Part shown: positions 30,567 to 39,094 of the stretch, piece after piece
Position numbering within the stretch: position 1 is the stretch's first letter
How the letters are laid out: the number at the start of each line of letters is the position of its first letter
The notes under the pieces: generated by a model
The model's input: only the letters and a program-made list of their open reading frames with translations
Database searches by the model: none
Told to the model about the DNA's origin: nothing
Source: Myxococcales bacterium
GTDB taxonomy: Bacteria > Myxococcota_A > Bradymonadia > UBA7976 > UBA1532
Direction: 5' to 3'
DNA: 64,000 nt
Assembly (NCBI GenBank): GCA_020633555.1
Contig: JACKDL010000001.1
Location: forward strand, 434,001-498,000
Translations under genes and position numbers: made by a program

Positions 30567-31255
30567 TGCGCGTCGCGGTGGTGTCGTTCCCAGGGAGCAA
30601 CTGCGACGACGACTGCGTGCGCGTGGTGGGCGAGGTCCTGGGGCGGACGGCCTACAAGGTCTGGCACGCCGATCACGACCTGCAGGGCCCTGATCTGGTG
30701 ATCCTGCCCGGTGGCTTTTCCTATGGGGACTACCTGCGCTGCGGGGCCATCTCGGCCCACGCGCCGATCATGGCCGACGTGGCCGACTTCGCGCGGCGCG
30801 GCGGGGCGGTGCTGGGCATCTGCAACGGCTTCCAGATCCTGACCGAGGCCGGGTTGCTGCCGGGGGCGCTGCACCGCAACGCAGGACTGCACTTCATCTG
30901 CAGGGACGTCCATCTGCGGGTCGAGGGGCTGGCGACGCCGTTCACCGCGGGCTTGGCCGGGCGGGTGTTGAAGGTGCCCGTGGCCCACCACGACGGGAAC
31001 TACCACGCGGACGCCGACACCTTGGCACGGCTGGAGGGCGACGGGCAGGTGGTGCTGCGTTACTGCCACCCGGACGGCGTGGTGGACGCGGCGGCGAACC
31101 CCAACGGGAGCCTGGGCCACATCGCCGGGATCGCCAGCGCTGCGGGGAACGTGGTGGGCATGATGCCGCACCCCGAGCGGTGCGCCGAGCCCCTGCTGGG
31201 CAACACGGACGGCCTCGCCTTCTTCCAGGCGGCGCTCCAGACCCTGGGAGGCTGA
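30566..31255 (+). CDS. purQ: PurQ, FGAM synthase glutaminase subunit
   Basis: 229 residues. Class I glutamine amidotransferase that supplies ammonia to PurL. The nucleophile elbow GICNGFQIL (Cys) and the catalytic pair PHPER near the C-terminus are present, with the N-terminal VVSFPGSNCDDDC and LPGGFSYGDYLR motifs of the family. It starts on the last base of the purS stop and ends 4 bp before purL. Confidence 0.97.
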   Translation: MRVAVVSFPGSNCDDDCVRVVGEVLGRTAYKVWHADHDLQGPDLVILPGGFSYGDYLRCGAISAHAPIMADVADFARRGGAVLGICNGFQILTEAGLLPGALHRNAGLHFICRDVHLRVEGLATPFTAGLAGRVLKVPVAHHDGNYHADADTLARLEGDGQVVLRYCHPDGVVDAAANPNGSLGHIAGIASAAGNVVGMMPHPERCAEPLLGNTDGLAFFQAALQTLGG

Positions 31256-31259
31256 GAAC

Positions 31260-33449
31260 ATGGGCCAGCGACAGCCGCAGCCGCCGTACGACGCCGAGAT
31301 CTTGCGCGGGCACGGCCTGACCCCTGCCGAGTACGCTCGCGTGGAGGCACTGCTGGGCCGGGCGCCCACGTGGCCCGAGCTGGGCGTCTTCTCGGTGATG
31401 TGGAGCGAACACTGCGCCTACAAGAGCAGCCGCGTTCACCTGAAGCGGCTGCCCACCACGGGGCCCCAGGTCGTGCAGGGGCCCGGGGAGAACGCGGGCG
31501 CCATCGACGGGGGCGATGGCTGGGCGGTGGTCTTCAAGATGGAGAGCCATAACCACCCGTCCTTCATCGAGCCGTATCAGGGTGCGGCCACGGGCGTGGG
31601 CGGGATCCTGCGCGACGTGTTCACCATGGGCGCCCGACCCATCGCCCTGCTGAACGCCCTGCGCTTCGGCCGGCCCGAGCACCCCAAGACGCCCCACCTG
31701 GTGAGCGGGGTGGTGGCTGGGATTGGCGGCTACGGCAACTGCATTGGCGTGCCCACCGTCGGCGGCGACGTCATGTTCGACGCGAGCTACGACGGCAACA
31801 TCCTGGTGAACGCCTTCGCGCTGGGCGTGGCGCCCAAGGACCGCATCTTCCTGGGCGTGGCCGAAGGGGTGGGCAACCCCGTCTTCTACGTCGGCAGCAA
31901 GACGGGGCGTGACGGGATCCACGGCGCCACCATGGCGAGCGAGGAGTTCAGCGAGGGCAGCGAGGAGAAGCGCCCCACCGTGCAGGTGGGCGATCCCTTC
32001 ACCGAGAAGCTCCTGCTGGAGGCCTGCCTGGACGTGATGGCCGAGGACATCCTGGTGGGGGTGCAGGACATGGGCGCCGCCGGCCTGACGTCCTCGTCCT
32101 GCGAGATGGCGTCTCGGGCGGGTTCCGGGCTGGTGCTTCACCTGGATCGGGTGCCCATGCGCGAACAGGGGATGGTGCCCTACGAGCTGCTGCTGAGCGA
32201 GAGCCAGGAGCGGATGCTCATGGTGTGCGCCCGGGGCAAGGAGGCGCGCCTCATCGAGCTGGTCAGCCGGTGGGGCCTGGACGTCTGCCAGGTGGGCGAG
32301 GTGACCGAGACCGGCCGTTTCGTGTGCACGTGGGACGGGGAGACGGTGGTGGATGTGCCGGTGGCGGCGTTGGTGGACGAGGCGCCGGTGTACGACCGGC
32401 CCCAGTCGCCCGCGCCGCCCGCCGCCTGCGTGGAGGCGCTGCCTGAACCGAGCTCGGTGGGCAAGGCGCTGCTCGACCTGTTGGGGCGCCCCACCATCGC
32501 CAGCAAGCGCTGGGTGTACGAGCAGTACGACCACATGGTGCGCACCGGCACGGTGGTTCGGCCCGGAGCGGGGGACGCCGCCGTGGTCCGGTTGCCGCAG
32601 ACCCGGCGGGGCATCGCGCTGTCGGTGGACTGCAACGGGCGGTACTGCAAGCTGGATCCGTTCGTGGGGGGGGCGCTGGCGGTGGTGGAGTCGGCGCTGA
32701 ACGTCGCGTGCGTTGGCGCGCGCCCGCAGGCCATCACCGACTGCTTGAACTTCGCGAGCCCCGAGCGCCCCGAAGTGATGTGGCAGTTTGCGCAGGCCAT
32801 CGACGGCATCGCCGCGGCGTGCAGGGCCCTGGACGCGCCGGTGGTCTCGGGGAACGTCAGCCTCTACAACGAGACCAACGGGGTGGGCATCCACCCGACC
32901 CCGATGATCGGCATGGTGGGTCTGCTGGAGGACGCCTCGACCGCGGTGGGATCGGCCTGGCCCGCCGGGCGCAGCCTGGTGCTGCTCGGGGGCGCCATGC
33001 CCGCGTTCGGGGGCAGCGAGTACTTGTTGATGCAGGGCCACGCTCTGGCGGGGCCGCTCCCGGATCTGGACCTGCCCGCGGCGCGCGCGCTGATCGACCT
33101 GCTGCTCGCGGCGCACGGCGCCGGGCTGGTGGAGGCGGCCCACGACGCCAGCGAAGGGGGCCTGGCCGTGGCGGTGGCCGAGGGCTGCATTCAGGGCGAC
33201 GTCGGCGCACGGGTGGACCTGGGCGCCACCGCGTTGGCGCTGTTCGGCGAGGCCATCGGGCGGGTCGTGGTGGCCACCGGCGACGCCGAGGCGCTGCTGG
33301 CGCGGGCACAGGCGGCGGGCGTGCCTGCCCGGCGGCTGGGGTTTACGGGCGGTGACCGGCTGACGCTGGCCGGGACCGACGCCGCTCTGCCCGTGCAAGC
33401 GCTGCGCGCTGCTTGGGAGGGCGCCTTCCCGGCGGTGGTGGAGGGGTGA
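31260..33449 (+). CDS. purL: PurL, FGAM synthase large subunit (short form)
   Basis: 729 residues, the length of the short PurL that needs PurS and PurQ. ATP-dependent conversion of FGAR and ammonia to FGAM. Motifs: WSEHCAYKSS, PGENAGAIDGGDGWAVVFKMESHNHPS (in outline), GAATGVGGILRDVFTMGARP, and in the second half GALAVVESALNVACVGARP and DASEGGLAVAVAE. Two AIR-synthase-like halves are visible. It starts 4 bp after purQ and ends 1 bp before purF. Confidence 0.97.
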   Translation: MGQRQPQPPYDAEILRGHGLTPAEYARVEALLGRAPTWPELGVFSVMWSEHCAYKSSRVHLKRLPTTGPQVVQGPGENAGAIDGGDGWAVVFKMESHNHPSFIEPYQGAATGVGGILRDVFTMGARPIALLNALRFGRPEHPKTPHLVSGVVAGIGGYGNCIGVPTVGGDVMFDASYDGNILVNAFALGVAPKDRIFLGVAEGVGNPVFYVGSKTGRDGIHGATMASEEFSEGSEEKRPTVQVGDPFTEKLLLEACLDVMAEDILVGVQDMGAAGLTSSSCEMASRAGSGLVLHLDRVPMREQGMVPYELLLSESQERMLMVCARGKEARLIELVSRWGLDVCQVGEVTETGRFVCTWDGETVVDVPVAALVDEAPVYDRPQSPAPPAACVEALPEPSSVGKALLDLLGRPTIASKRWVYEQYDHMVRTGTVVRPGAGDAAVVRLPQTRRGIALSVDCNGRYCKLDPFVGGALAVVESALNVACVGARPQAITDCLNFASPERPEVMWQFAQAIDGIAAACRALDAPVVSGNVSLYNETNGVGIHPTPMIGMVGLLEDASTAVGSAWPAGRSLVLLGGAMPAFGGSEYLLMQGHALAGPLPDLDLPAARALIDLLLAAHGAGLVEAAHDASEGGLAVAVAEGCIQGDVGARVDLGATALALFGEAIGRVVVATGDAEALLARAQAAGVPARRLGFTGGDRLTLAGTDAALPVQALRAAWEGAFPAVVEG

Positions 33450-33450
33450 G

Positions 33451-34845
33451 ATGAGCGACGGTTGGCGCCATGGGGATCGCCTGCACGATGAGTGCGGGGT
33501 GGTGGGCATCTTCGACCACGCCGAGGCGGCCAACATCGCCTACCTGGGCCTGCACGCCCTGCAACACCGGGGGCAGGAGAGTGCAGGCATCGTGGCCCAC
33601 GACGGCGCCGGACTGCGGGTTCACAGGGGCGTGGGCCTGGTGGCCGACGTGTTCGGCGAGCGCGAGCTGAGTCTGCTACCCGGGCGGCACGCCATCGGCC
33701 ACGTGCGGTACTCCACGGCCGGGGGCACGGGCCTGGCCAACGCCCAGCCCATCATGGTCCGCTACGGCGGGGGGCAGGTGGCCGTGGCGCACAACGGCAA
33801 CCTGACCAATGCCGATACGCTGCGGGCACGGCTCGAGGCGAACGGCAGCATCTTCACGACGCAGTCCGACACCGAGGTCATCGTGCACCTCATCGCCCGC
33901 TCGCTTGCCGGCGGGTTCGAGGCGCGCCTCGTGGACGCGCTGCGGCAGATCCAGGGGGCCTGGTCGCTGACCGTGCTCACCGAGGATCGGCTGATCGGGG
34001 CCCGGGATCCCCACGGGGTGCGGCCGCTGGTGCTCGGCAAGCTGGGGACGAGCTACGTCTTCGCTTCGGAGACGGCGGCTCTGCACCTGATCGGCGCCGA
34101 GTATGTCCGCGAGGTGGAGCCGGGTGAGCTGATCGTCGTCGACGGCAACGGGCTGCGCGTCAGCCGCCCCTTCGCGCAGGCGCGGCGCCGCGCCTGCGTG
34201 TTCGAGCACGTGTACTTCGCGCGCCCCGACTCACGGATCTTCGGTGAGAGCGTGTACGGCGTGCGCAAGGCGCTGGGCGCGTGGCTGGCCCGAGAGTCGG
34301 GCGTCGAGGCCGACGTGGTGATCCCCGTGCCCGACTCGGGGGTGACGGCGGCCATCGGCTACGCCGAGGCCTCGGGGGTTCCTTTTGGGATGGGGCTGGT
34401 GCGCAGTCACTACGTGGGCCGGACCTTCATCGAGCCCGCGCAGTCCATCCGCCACTTCGGGGTGAAGCTGAAGCTGGCGCCGGTGCCCGAGGTGATCCGC
34501 GGCCAGCGGCTGATCGTCATCGACGACTCGCTGGTGCGGGGCACCACCAGCTCCAAGATCATCGCGCTGTTGCGGGCGGCGGGGGCCAAGGAGGTCCACC
34601 TGCGCATCGCGGCGCCGCCCATCACGCACCCCTGCTACTACGGCATCGACACGCCCGAGCGCACCCAGCTCATCGCGGCCAGCCACTCCGTGCCCCAGAT
34701 GGCCGAGGCCCTGGGCTGCGACTCGTTGGCATTCCTCAGCCGCGAGGGGCTGCTGGAGGCCGCAGGCGGCGAGTCGAAGGGCTTCTGCGACGCCTGCTTC
34801 ACGGGGAACTACCCGCTGCCGCTGACGGACCTGAAGGCGCGGTGA
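33451..34845 (+). CDS. purF: PurF, amidophosphoribosyltransferase
   Basis: 464 residues. First step of de novo purine synthesis: PRPP plus glutamine to phosphoribosylamine. The Ntn glutaminase nucleophile is Cys15 in HDECGVVGIF, so a 14-residue propeptide must be removed. RYSTAGGTGLANAQP and QSDTEVIVHLIAR follow, then the PRPP loop VIDDSLVRGTTSSKI. Cysteines in PCYYGIDTP and FCDACFTGNYP match the [4Fe-4S]-containing, Bacillus-type enzyme. The stop overlaps the GTG of the cytochrome gene by 4 bp. Confidence 0.97.
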   Translation: MSDGWRHGDRLHDECGVVGIFDHAEAANIAYLGLHALQHRGQESAGIVAHDGAGLRVHRGVGLVADVFGERELSLLPGRHAIGHVRYSTAGGTGLANAQPIMVRYGGGQVAVAHNGNLTNADTLRARLEANGSIFTTQSDTEVIVHLIARSLAGGFEARLVDALRQIQGAWSLTVLTEDRLIGARDPHGVRPLVLGKLGTSYVFASETAALHLIGAEYVREVEPGELIVVDGNGLRVSRPFAQARRRACVFEHVYFARPDSRIFGESVYGVRKALGAWLARESGVEADVVIPVPDSGVTAAIGYAEASGVPFGMGLVRSHYVGRTFIEPAQSIRHFGVKLKLAPVPEVIRGQRLIVIDDSLVRGTTSSKIIALLRAAGAKEVHLRIAAPPITHPCYYGIDTPERTQLIAASHSVPQMAEALGCDSLAFLSREGLLEAAGGESKGFCDACFTGNYPLPLTDLKAR

Positions 34846-36203
34846 GCGGCGCGCTCGCGCTCATCCTGTGGCTCGCGGCGCCCCCGCTCTGGGGGCCGCT
34901 GTGCCAGCCCTGCCACGGCGCAGGCCGCGGCGATGGCCCGGCGGCGCGCTTGTACGAGCGGCGGCCGGCGGATCTGACCCGCGAGCGCTGGACGTGGGCC
35001 CAGACCCTCGATGCCGCGACCGGGGTCATCCGGCGCGGTCTGCCCGGCACGGGTATGCCGGCCTTCGGCCAGGCGCTGGACGACGACACCCTGGCCGAGC
35101 TGGCGGCGCACGCCTGGGCCCTGCGGGGGCAGGCCGTTGGGGCTGGCGAGGCCGCCGAGCCCGACTGGTGGCCCGTCGGCGGCTTGCCGCCGCAGGGCGA
35201 GCCGCCCGAGGGGGCCGTGCCGGCCCGCCGCTCCCTCGCTGCGGCCGCCTGCGGACGCTGTCACCCGCAGCAGCATGAGCGCTGGGCCAAGAGCCGGCAC
35301 GGGCAGGCCATGGGGCCCGGGCTCACAGGTCAGCTCGTGGGCCATGGACCTGGAAAGCGTGCGGGGTGTGATCCCTGCCACGCGCCCTTGGCGGAGCAGG
35401 CGCAGGCGGGCCCGCTGGCCGACGAGGGGGTGACGTGCGCTGCCTGCCACAGCCGGGGGCACCGCAAGGGGGGCCCACCGGCGCCCGCCGTGGCCCGGCT
35501 GCCAGCCCACAGTCAACAGGCTGATCCGGTGGCGCGGTTTGCGCGAAGCGACTTCTGTCTACCATGCCATGACCTGCCCCCGTCGGCGGCGGTGGGCGGC
35601 AGCCCCCTGCTGGCCACCTGGCAGGAGTGGGCCGCCAGCCCGTACCTGCCCGCCGGCGTGCAGTGCCAGCACTGCCATATGCCCGAGGGGGATCACGGCT
35701 GGGCGGGCGCCCACGATCCCCAGGCGGTGCGCCGTGGGGTGACGCTGACGATCACGCTCAACGCGGCCGATCCGGTGCAGGCGACGGTGGCCGTCCACAA
35801 CGTGGCGGTGGGCCACCGGTTTCCCACCACGGCGACCCCCCGGGCCGTGCTCCGCGTGCGCCAGATCGGGCCCGACGGGCCCCTGAAGGACACGGAGGAG
35901 AGCTGGGCCATCGGGCGGACCGTGCAGCACGAGGGGGGCGCCTGGCGCTCGGTGGCAGACACCCGAATCGCGCCGGGCGACGCGGCGGTTCGCCCCTACC
36001 GGCGCCCCCGGAGCCCGGACGCGACCCACCTCGAGGCCTCCCTGCACATGTTCCCGGACTGGTACTACAGCACTGTGTATGCGCGGCTACTCGCCGGGGC
36101 CCTGCCCACCGCCGCCCGGCGCGCTTTCGAGCGGGCCCTCGCCGACGCCCGGGGCGCCGCCTTCCTGGTCCACTTCGAGCGGCTTCAGCTCCCCGACCGG
36201 TGA
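34842..36203 (+). CDS. Hexaheme c-type cytochrome, translationally coupled to purF
   Basis: 453 residues from the GTG at 34842, which overlaps the purF stop (GTGA). A short hydrophobic leader (about 1-18) should export it. Six CxxCH haem sites: C21-H25, C137-H141, C176-H180, C199-H203, C239-H243 and C275-H279. The first lies in a small mono-haem cytochrome c domain with a probable Met72 axial ligand (GTGMPAF). The other five are in a cytochrome c554-like multihaem region, followed by a haem-free beta-rich C-terminus (about 300-453) with HNVAVGHRFPTT. Likely periplasmic electron transfer; partner unknown. Its 3' end overlaps the minus-strand gene 36087-36692 by 117 bp. Confidence 0.88.
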   Translation: MSGALALILWLAAPPLWGPLCQPCHGAGRGDGPAARLYERRPADLTRERWTWAQTLDAATGVIRRGLPGTGMPAFGQALDDDTLAELAAHAWALRGQAVGAGEAAEPDWWPVGGLPPQGEPPEGAVPARRSLAAAACGRCHPQQHERWAKSRHGQAMGPGLTGQLVGHGPGKRAGCDPCHAPLAEQAQAGPLADEGVTCAACHSRGHRKGGPPAPAVARLPAHSQQADPVARFARSDFCLPCHDLPPSAAVGGSPLLATWQEWAASPYLPAGVQCQHCHMPEGDHGWAGAHDPQAVRRGVTLTITLNAADPVQATVAVHNVAVGHRFPTTATPRAVLRVRQIGPDGPLKDTEESWAIGRTVQHEGGAWRSVADTRIAPGDAAVRPYRRPRSPDATHLEASLHMFPDWYYSTVYARLLAGALPTAARRAFERALADARGAAFLVHFERLQLPDR

Positions 36204-36692
36204 GGGGCGCCCCTCCGCGCGCGCCAGCCGGGCGCGCCGTGCGGCCGTGGCCGCGCCGGCCGCCAGGGCAGCCAGGGCATGCTTCCGAGCTCGCTGTCGC
36301 TCGCCCAGGCGGAGGGCCGCCTCCGCGAGCCGGTCGCTGATCGCCGAACGCACCCGGATCACGTCGTCTGCGCCCAAGGCGAGCAGTCCGTCCGGCTGAG
36401 CGAGCTGTGCGGCGAGGAGGGGGCGCAGCCGCAGAGCGTGCGCGCGTGCGCCGCGATCCCGCAGGTTGGGGGCATGGAAGTAGGCGTCCGCGGCGGCCCT
36501 CAACCCGCTCAAGGCCTGCTCGGCGGCACGCAGAGCGCGGCCATCGGGCCGCCGCGCCAGCGTCTCGAGGGCCTCTGACGCGACCCGGAGCGCCCGCTCG
36601 GCCCGCCGCACCGTGCCGGCCCCCAGCTTTGGTTGCGCCTGCGCCAGGCTGGCTGTGCCCAGCAGCGCCCAGATCAGATAGGCTCGTCTCAT
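36087..36692 (-). CDS. Secreted Ala/Arg-rich helical protein, unknown function
   Basis: 201 residues from the ATG at 36692, preceded by GAGGGGG. A Sec signal peptide (MRRAYLIWALLGTASLAQAQ) is clear. The mature part is Ala-, Leu- and Arg-rich and predicted helical, without a recognised domain; the last about 30 residues are Gly/Pro/Glu-rich. Those final residues lie opposite the end of the cytochrome gene, a 117-bp antisense overlap, which weakens confidence in the C-terminus. Its start codon overlaps that of the plus-strand gene at 36691. Confidence 0.6.
   Translation of the reverse strand: MRRAYLIWALLGTASLAQAQPKLGAGTVRRAERALRVASEALETLARRPDGRALRAAEQALSGLRAAADAYFHAPNLRDRGARAHALRLRPLLAAQLAQPDGLLALGADDVIRVRSAISDRLAEAALRLGERQRARKHALAALAAGAATAARRARLARAEGRPSPVGELKPLEVDQEGGAPGVGEGPLESAPGGGGQGPGE
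36679..36684 (+). promoter_or_regulatory. Candidate -10 (TAGGCT) for a leaderless transcript
   Basis: TAGGCT followed by 6 nt (CGTCTC) and then the ATG at 36691, the same spacing as at mpl. No good -35 is visible; TGCCCA sits at the 17-bp position. Confidence 0.3.
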
Positions 36693-37362
36693 GCACCCCC
36701 TCACGCTCACCTCGCTGTGCCTGGCCATCCTAGCGGCCCCCGCTGCGGGGATCTGCGGCGACGGCGACGGCGTCCGCCTCACGATCAGCGGACCGGCCGT
36801 CCCGTATGCCGAGGTCGTCCACGAGATCCGTGAGCGCAACGAGGCCGTGACCGCCCGCGTGACCAAGACTTTCGCCGGCGACTTTGGCCGGCGCGACGCC
36901 ATCGGGCTGCTCACCCTGGCCGAGCTGCCGAGCCTCCTGAGCGAGGCACGCACGGCGGTGCTCGAGGCCAGAGCCCCGGTCGGGCCGGCCCGCTACCACC
37001 TCGAGATCACCCAGACGGGTCAGCGCCGACAGGGCTGGCTGGTGCCTGGCGAGGGAGGTGCCGAGCCCGCGCTGGCCACCCGCCTGCGCGCGGTGGTTGC
37101 GGCAGCCACCGGGCCCGTGCCGTTTCATGACGCACTGTTGCTGCCCGAAGAGGCCGGCCGGCTGCACGTGCAGGCCGACCGTCCCGCCCGGGTGGCGCTG
37201 GATGGGGTCGACCTGGCGGGGCAGACGCCTCTGAGCGGCGTGCTGGTGGTGGCGGGGGATCACGCCGTGCGGCTGACCCCCCTCGACGGCGGCGAGGCGC
37301 AGGTGTATCCGATCAAGATCTTGCCGGGGCGCACCACGACCCTGGCCGTGGAGTTGCGCTGA
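36691..37362 (+). CDS. Secreted PEGA-domain protein
   Basis: 223 residues with a Sec signal peptide (about 1-20, HPLTLTSLCLAILAAPAAG). The central part is unassigned. The C-terminal about 70 residues look like a PEGA domain, the small beta-sandwich found in bacterial surface proteins: LHVQADRPARVALDG, then LAGQTPLSGVLVVAGDHAVRL and a closing TLAVEL strand. No enzyme motif. No Shine-Dalgarno sequence; a -10-like TAGGCT lies 6 nt before the ATG. It is followed after 30 bp by a co-directional TPR-like gene and is divergent, with overlapping start codons, from the gene at 36087-36692. Confidence 0.72.
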   Translation: MHPLTLTSLCLAILAAPAAGICGDGDGVRLTISGPAVPYAEVVHEIRERNEAVTARVTKTFAGDFGRRDAIGLLTLAELPSLLSEARTAVLEARAPVGPARYHLEITQTGQRRQGWLVPGEGGAEPALATRLRAVVAAATGPVPFHDALLLPEEAGRLHVQADRPARVALDGVDLAGQTPLSGVLVVAGDHAVRLTPLDGGEAQVYPIKILPGRTTTLAVELR

Positions 37363-37392
37363 GGAGCGCAGCGGGGCCCCTGGGGAGGGACG

Positions 37393-38703
37393 ATGACCGA
37401 CGCGCGAGAGTGGGCCCTGCGGGCCCGGCAGAGCCGCGACCCGGCCGAGGCGGATGGCTTCGCGCGGCGCGCGGTGCTGGCGGCGCCAGAGCGGCCGGAC
37501 GGCTACCTGATCCGGGGCCAGCTCGCAGTGCACCGGCGCGACGTGGTGGCCGCCGCACACCACCTGCGGTTGGCTTTCGCCCGCGGGGCGCGCGACGCCT
37601 TCACCCGTGACGTGCTGGCGGTGTGTCTGCACGCGGCCGGGCAGGAGGCCTTCGCCGCCAAGATGCGGGTGGGCAGCACCGACGCCACGGTGCTGGCGGG
37701 GGTGGCGCAGGCCGCGGCGTTGAAGGCGGATGCGGTCCGCAACACCCTGAGCCAGCCGTTGCCGCCGCCCTCGGAGCCCGGCCTGCTGCCGGGCGAGTCT
37801 GCACAAGAGGCGCCTGCGGCGCCCACGCCCGCCCCCGTCGATCCGACGCCTGAGCCGGCGCCGATCATCGGCGCGCCGCCGCGCCCGCTGCGACCCACGG
37901 GCAACATCAGCCTCGGGCCCGCGCCCGCGGGGGAGACCCGCCCGCCGCGGATGACCGGCACGGTGTTTCGAGACGCCCGCCAGACCACCACGAACCTGGG
38001 CGCCTCGGCCATGGTGGGCCCGGCGCCGGCGCAGGGGCCGCAGCTCAACCGCCGAGGGGCCGAGAAGCCTTCGTGGCTGGAGTCCACGCCCGAGTACGAG
38101 GTCGCCGAGGTCGAGGCCGACAACGTGTGGCTCGAGGACCCGCTGGACGTGGCCGCGGTCGAGGCCCCCGAGAGCACGGTGCACTTCGAGGCCGGCGGCA
38201 TCGAGCTGGCGGTGGATCCGGGCGAGCTGACGGTGAACGCGGTGTCGCCCATCACCGGCGCGCGGATGGATCCGCGGTTGATGCGTCACGACCAGGGCGT
38301 CATGCCGGATCTGGGCGGACCCCTGGACCCGCTGGAGGCTCGGAGCGTCTTTGCGGGCGTGGTGGACCGCGACGCCTTGGAGTACGCCGTGCGGGTGCCG
38401 GGCCCGGTGCTCACCCACGAGGGCTCGCCGCCCAAGCGGCTGGCGAGCGTGGTGGGGCTGGCCCTGGTGGGTCAGATGCTCGTGGTGCGGGACATGGACC
38501 GACCGGACGTGCCGGCCCAGCGGCTGCCGTTGCACGGGTTCAGCCGGGTGGATGTCATCGCCGAGGGCCAGCAGATCTCGTTCTTCTTCGCCGACGGGCG
38601 GGGCCTGCACTTCGATCTGCGGGAGCTCCGGCAGCGGAGCCTGATGGTGGCCGTGGCCCTGGTGGACACGCTGGTGGAGCGCATCGCCGCGCTGGGTCAG
38701 TGA
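37393..38703 (+). CDS. TPR-like protein of unknown function
   Basis: 436 residues without signal peptide or membrane segment. The N-terminal about 100 residues contain tetratricopeptide-like helices (REWALRARQS, AEADGFARRAVLAAPERPDG). A Pro-rich linker (about 120-215) follows. The C-terminal about 200 residues are a mixed alpha/beta region with SVVGLALVGQMLVVRDMDR and GQQISFFFADGRGLHFDLRE that I do not recognise. Start chosen at the ATG 7 nt after GGGAGGG. Probably co-transcribed with the PEGA gene upstream. Confidence 0.75.
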   Translation: MTDAREWALRARQSRDPAEADGFARRAVLAAPERPDGYLIRGQLAVHRRDVVAAAHHLRLAFARGARDAFTRDVLAVCLHAAGQEAFAAKMRVGSTDATVLAGVAQAAALKADAVRNTLSQPLPPPSEPGLLPGESAQEAPAAPTPAPVDPTPEPAPIIGAPPRPLRPTGNISLGPAPAGETRPPRMTGTVFRDARQTTTNLGASAMVGPAPAQGPQLNRRGAEKPSWLESTPEYEVAEVEADNVWLEDPLDVAAVEAPESTVHFEAGGIELAVDPGELTVNAVSPITGARMDPRLMRHDQGVMPDLGGPLDPLEARSVFAGVVDRDALEYAVRVPGPVLTHEGSPPKRLASVVGLALVGQMLVVRDMDRPDVPAQRLPLHGFSRVDVIAEGQQISFFFADGRGLHFDLRELRQRSLMVAVALVDTLVERIAALGQ

Positions 38704-38755
38704 TCCCGCGGAGTGAGCCCGCGCGCCGCCATGGGCGGGCTGGCCCCTCGGACGG

Positions 38756-38784
38756 TTGAACCCGTGTGGCGGATGGTCTAGCGT
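38756..38784 (+). promoter_or_regulatory. Predicted promoter before the small lipoprotein
   Basis: TTGAAC, 17 bp, TAGCGT. The hexamer is followed by 6 nt and an in-frame TTG at 38791, the same layout as at mpl, although the ribosome-bound start is probably the ATG at 38815. Confidence 0.45.
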
Positions 38785-38814
38785 CGCCCGTTGAACGCTT
38801 GGGAGGCCAATGTG

Positions 38815-39036
38815 ATGCGGCGGGTTGTTCCGTTCCTGTTTGTAATCCCCACGTTGTGGGCCTGTGGTGGGGCGCCGCCTCCGCCCCCCGAGAAGCCGGT
38901 GGAGCAGGCCCCCGAGGCGCCGAACCCGTGCGTGGCGAACCCTTGCGACGCCACCACCATCGACCCGTCCGTCAACCCGTGCGCTGGCGCTGCGGGCCAG
39001 GCGGCCGCCGCCCCCGCGGGCGAAGCGCAGCCCTGA
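38815..39036 (+). CDS. Small Cys/Pro-rich lipoprotein
   Basis: 73 residues from the ATG at 38815, which has GGGAGG 8 nt upstream; GTG 38812 and TTG 38791 are in frame. The signal peptide ends in the lipobox LWAC (Cys17). The mature part begins GGAPPPPPEKP, then has the motif NPCVANPCDATTIDPSVNPC with spaced NPC tripeptides, and ends Ala-rich. Repeated NPC triplets occur in some bacterial envelope lipoproteins of unknown role and might bind a metal. It lies 58 bp before the giant TPR gene and is probably co-transcribed with it. Confidence 0.68.
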   Translation: MRRVVPFLFVIPTLWACGGAPPPPPEKPVEQAPEAPNPCVANPCDATTIDPSVNPCAGAAGQAAAAPAGEAQP

Positions 39037-39094
39037 GCCACCCCGCGCCGGCGTCGCCTGATCGGGGCGCCGCCGCCAGCCTTCGAGGGACCCC

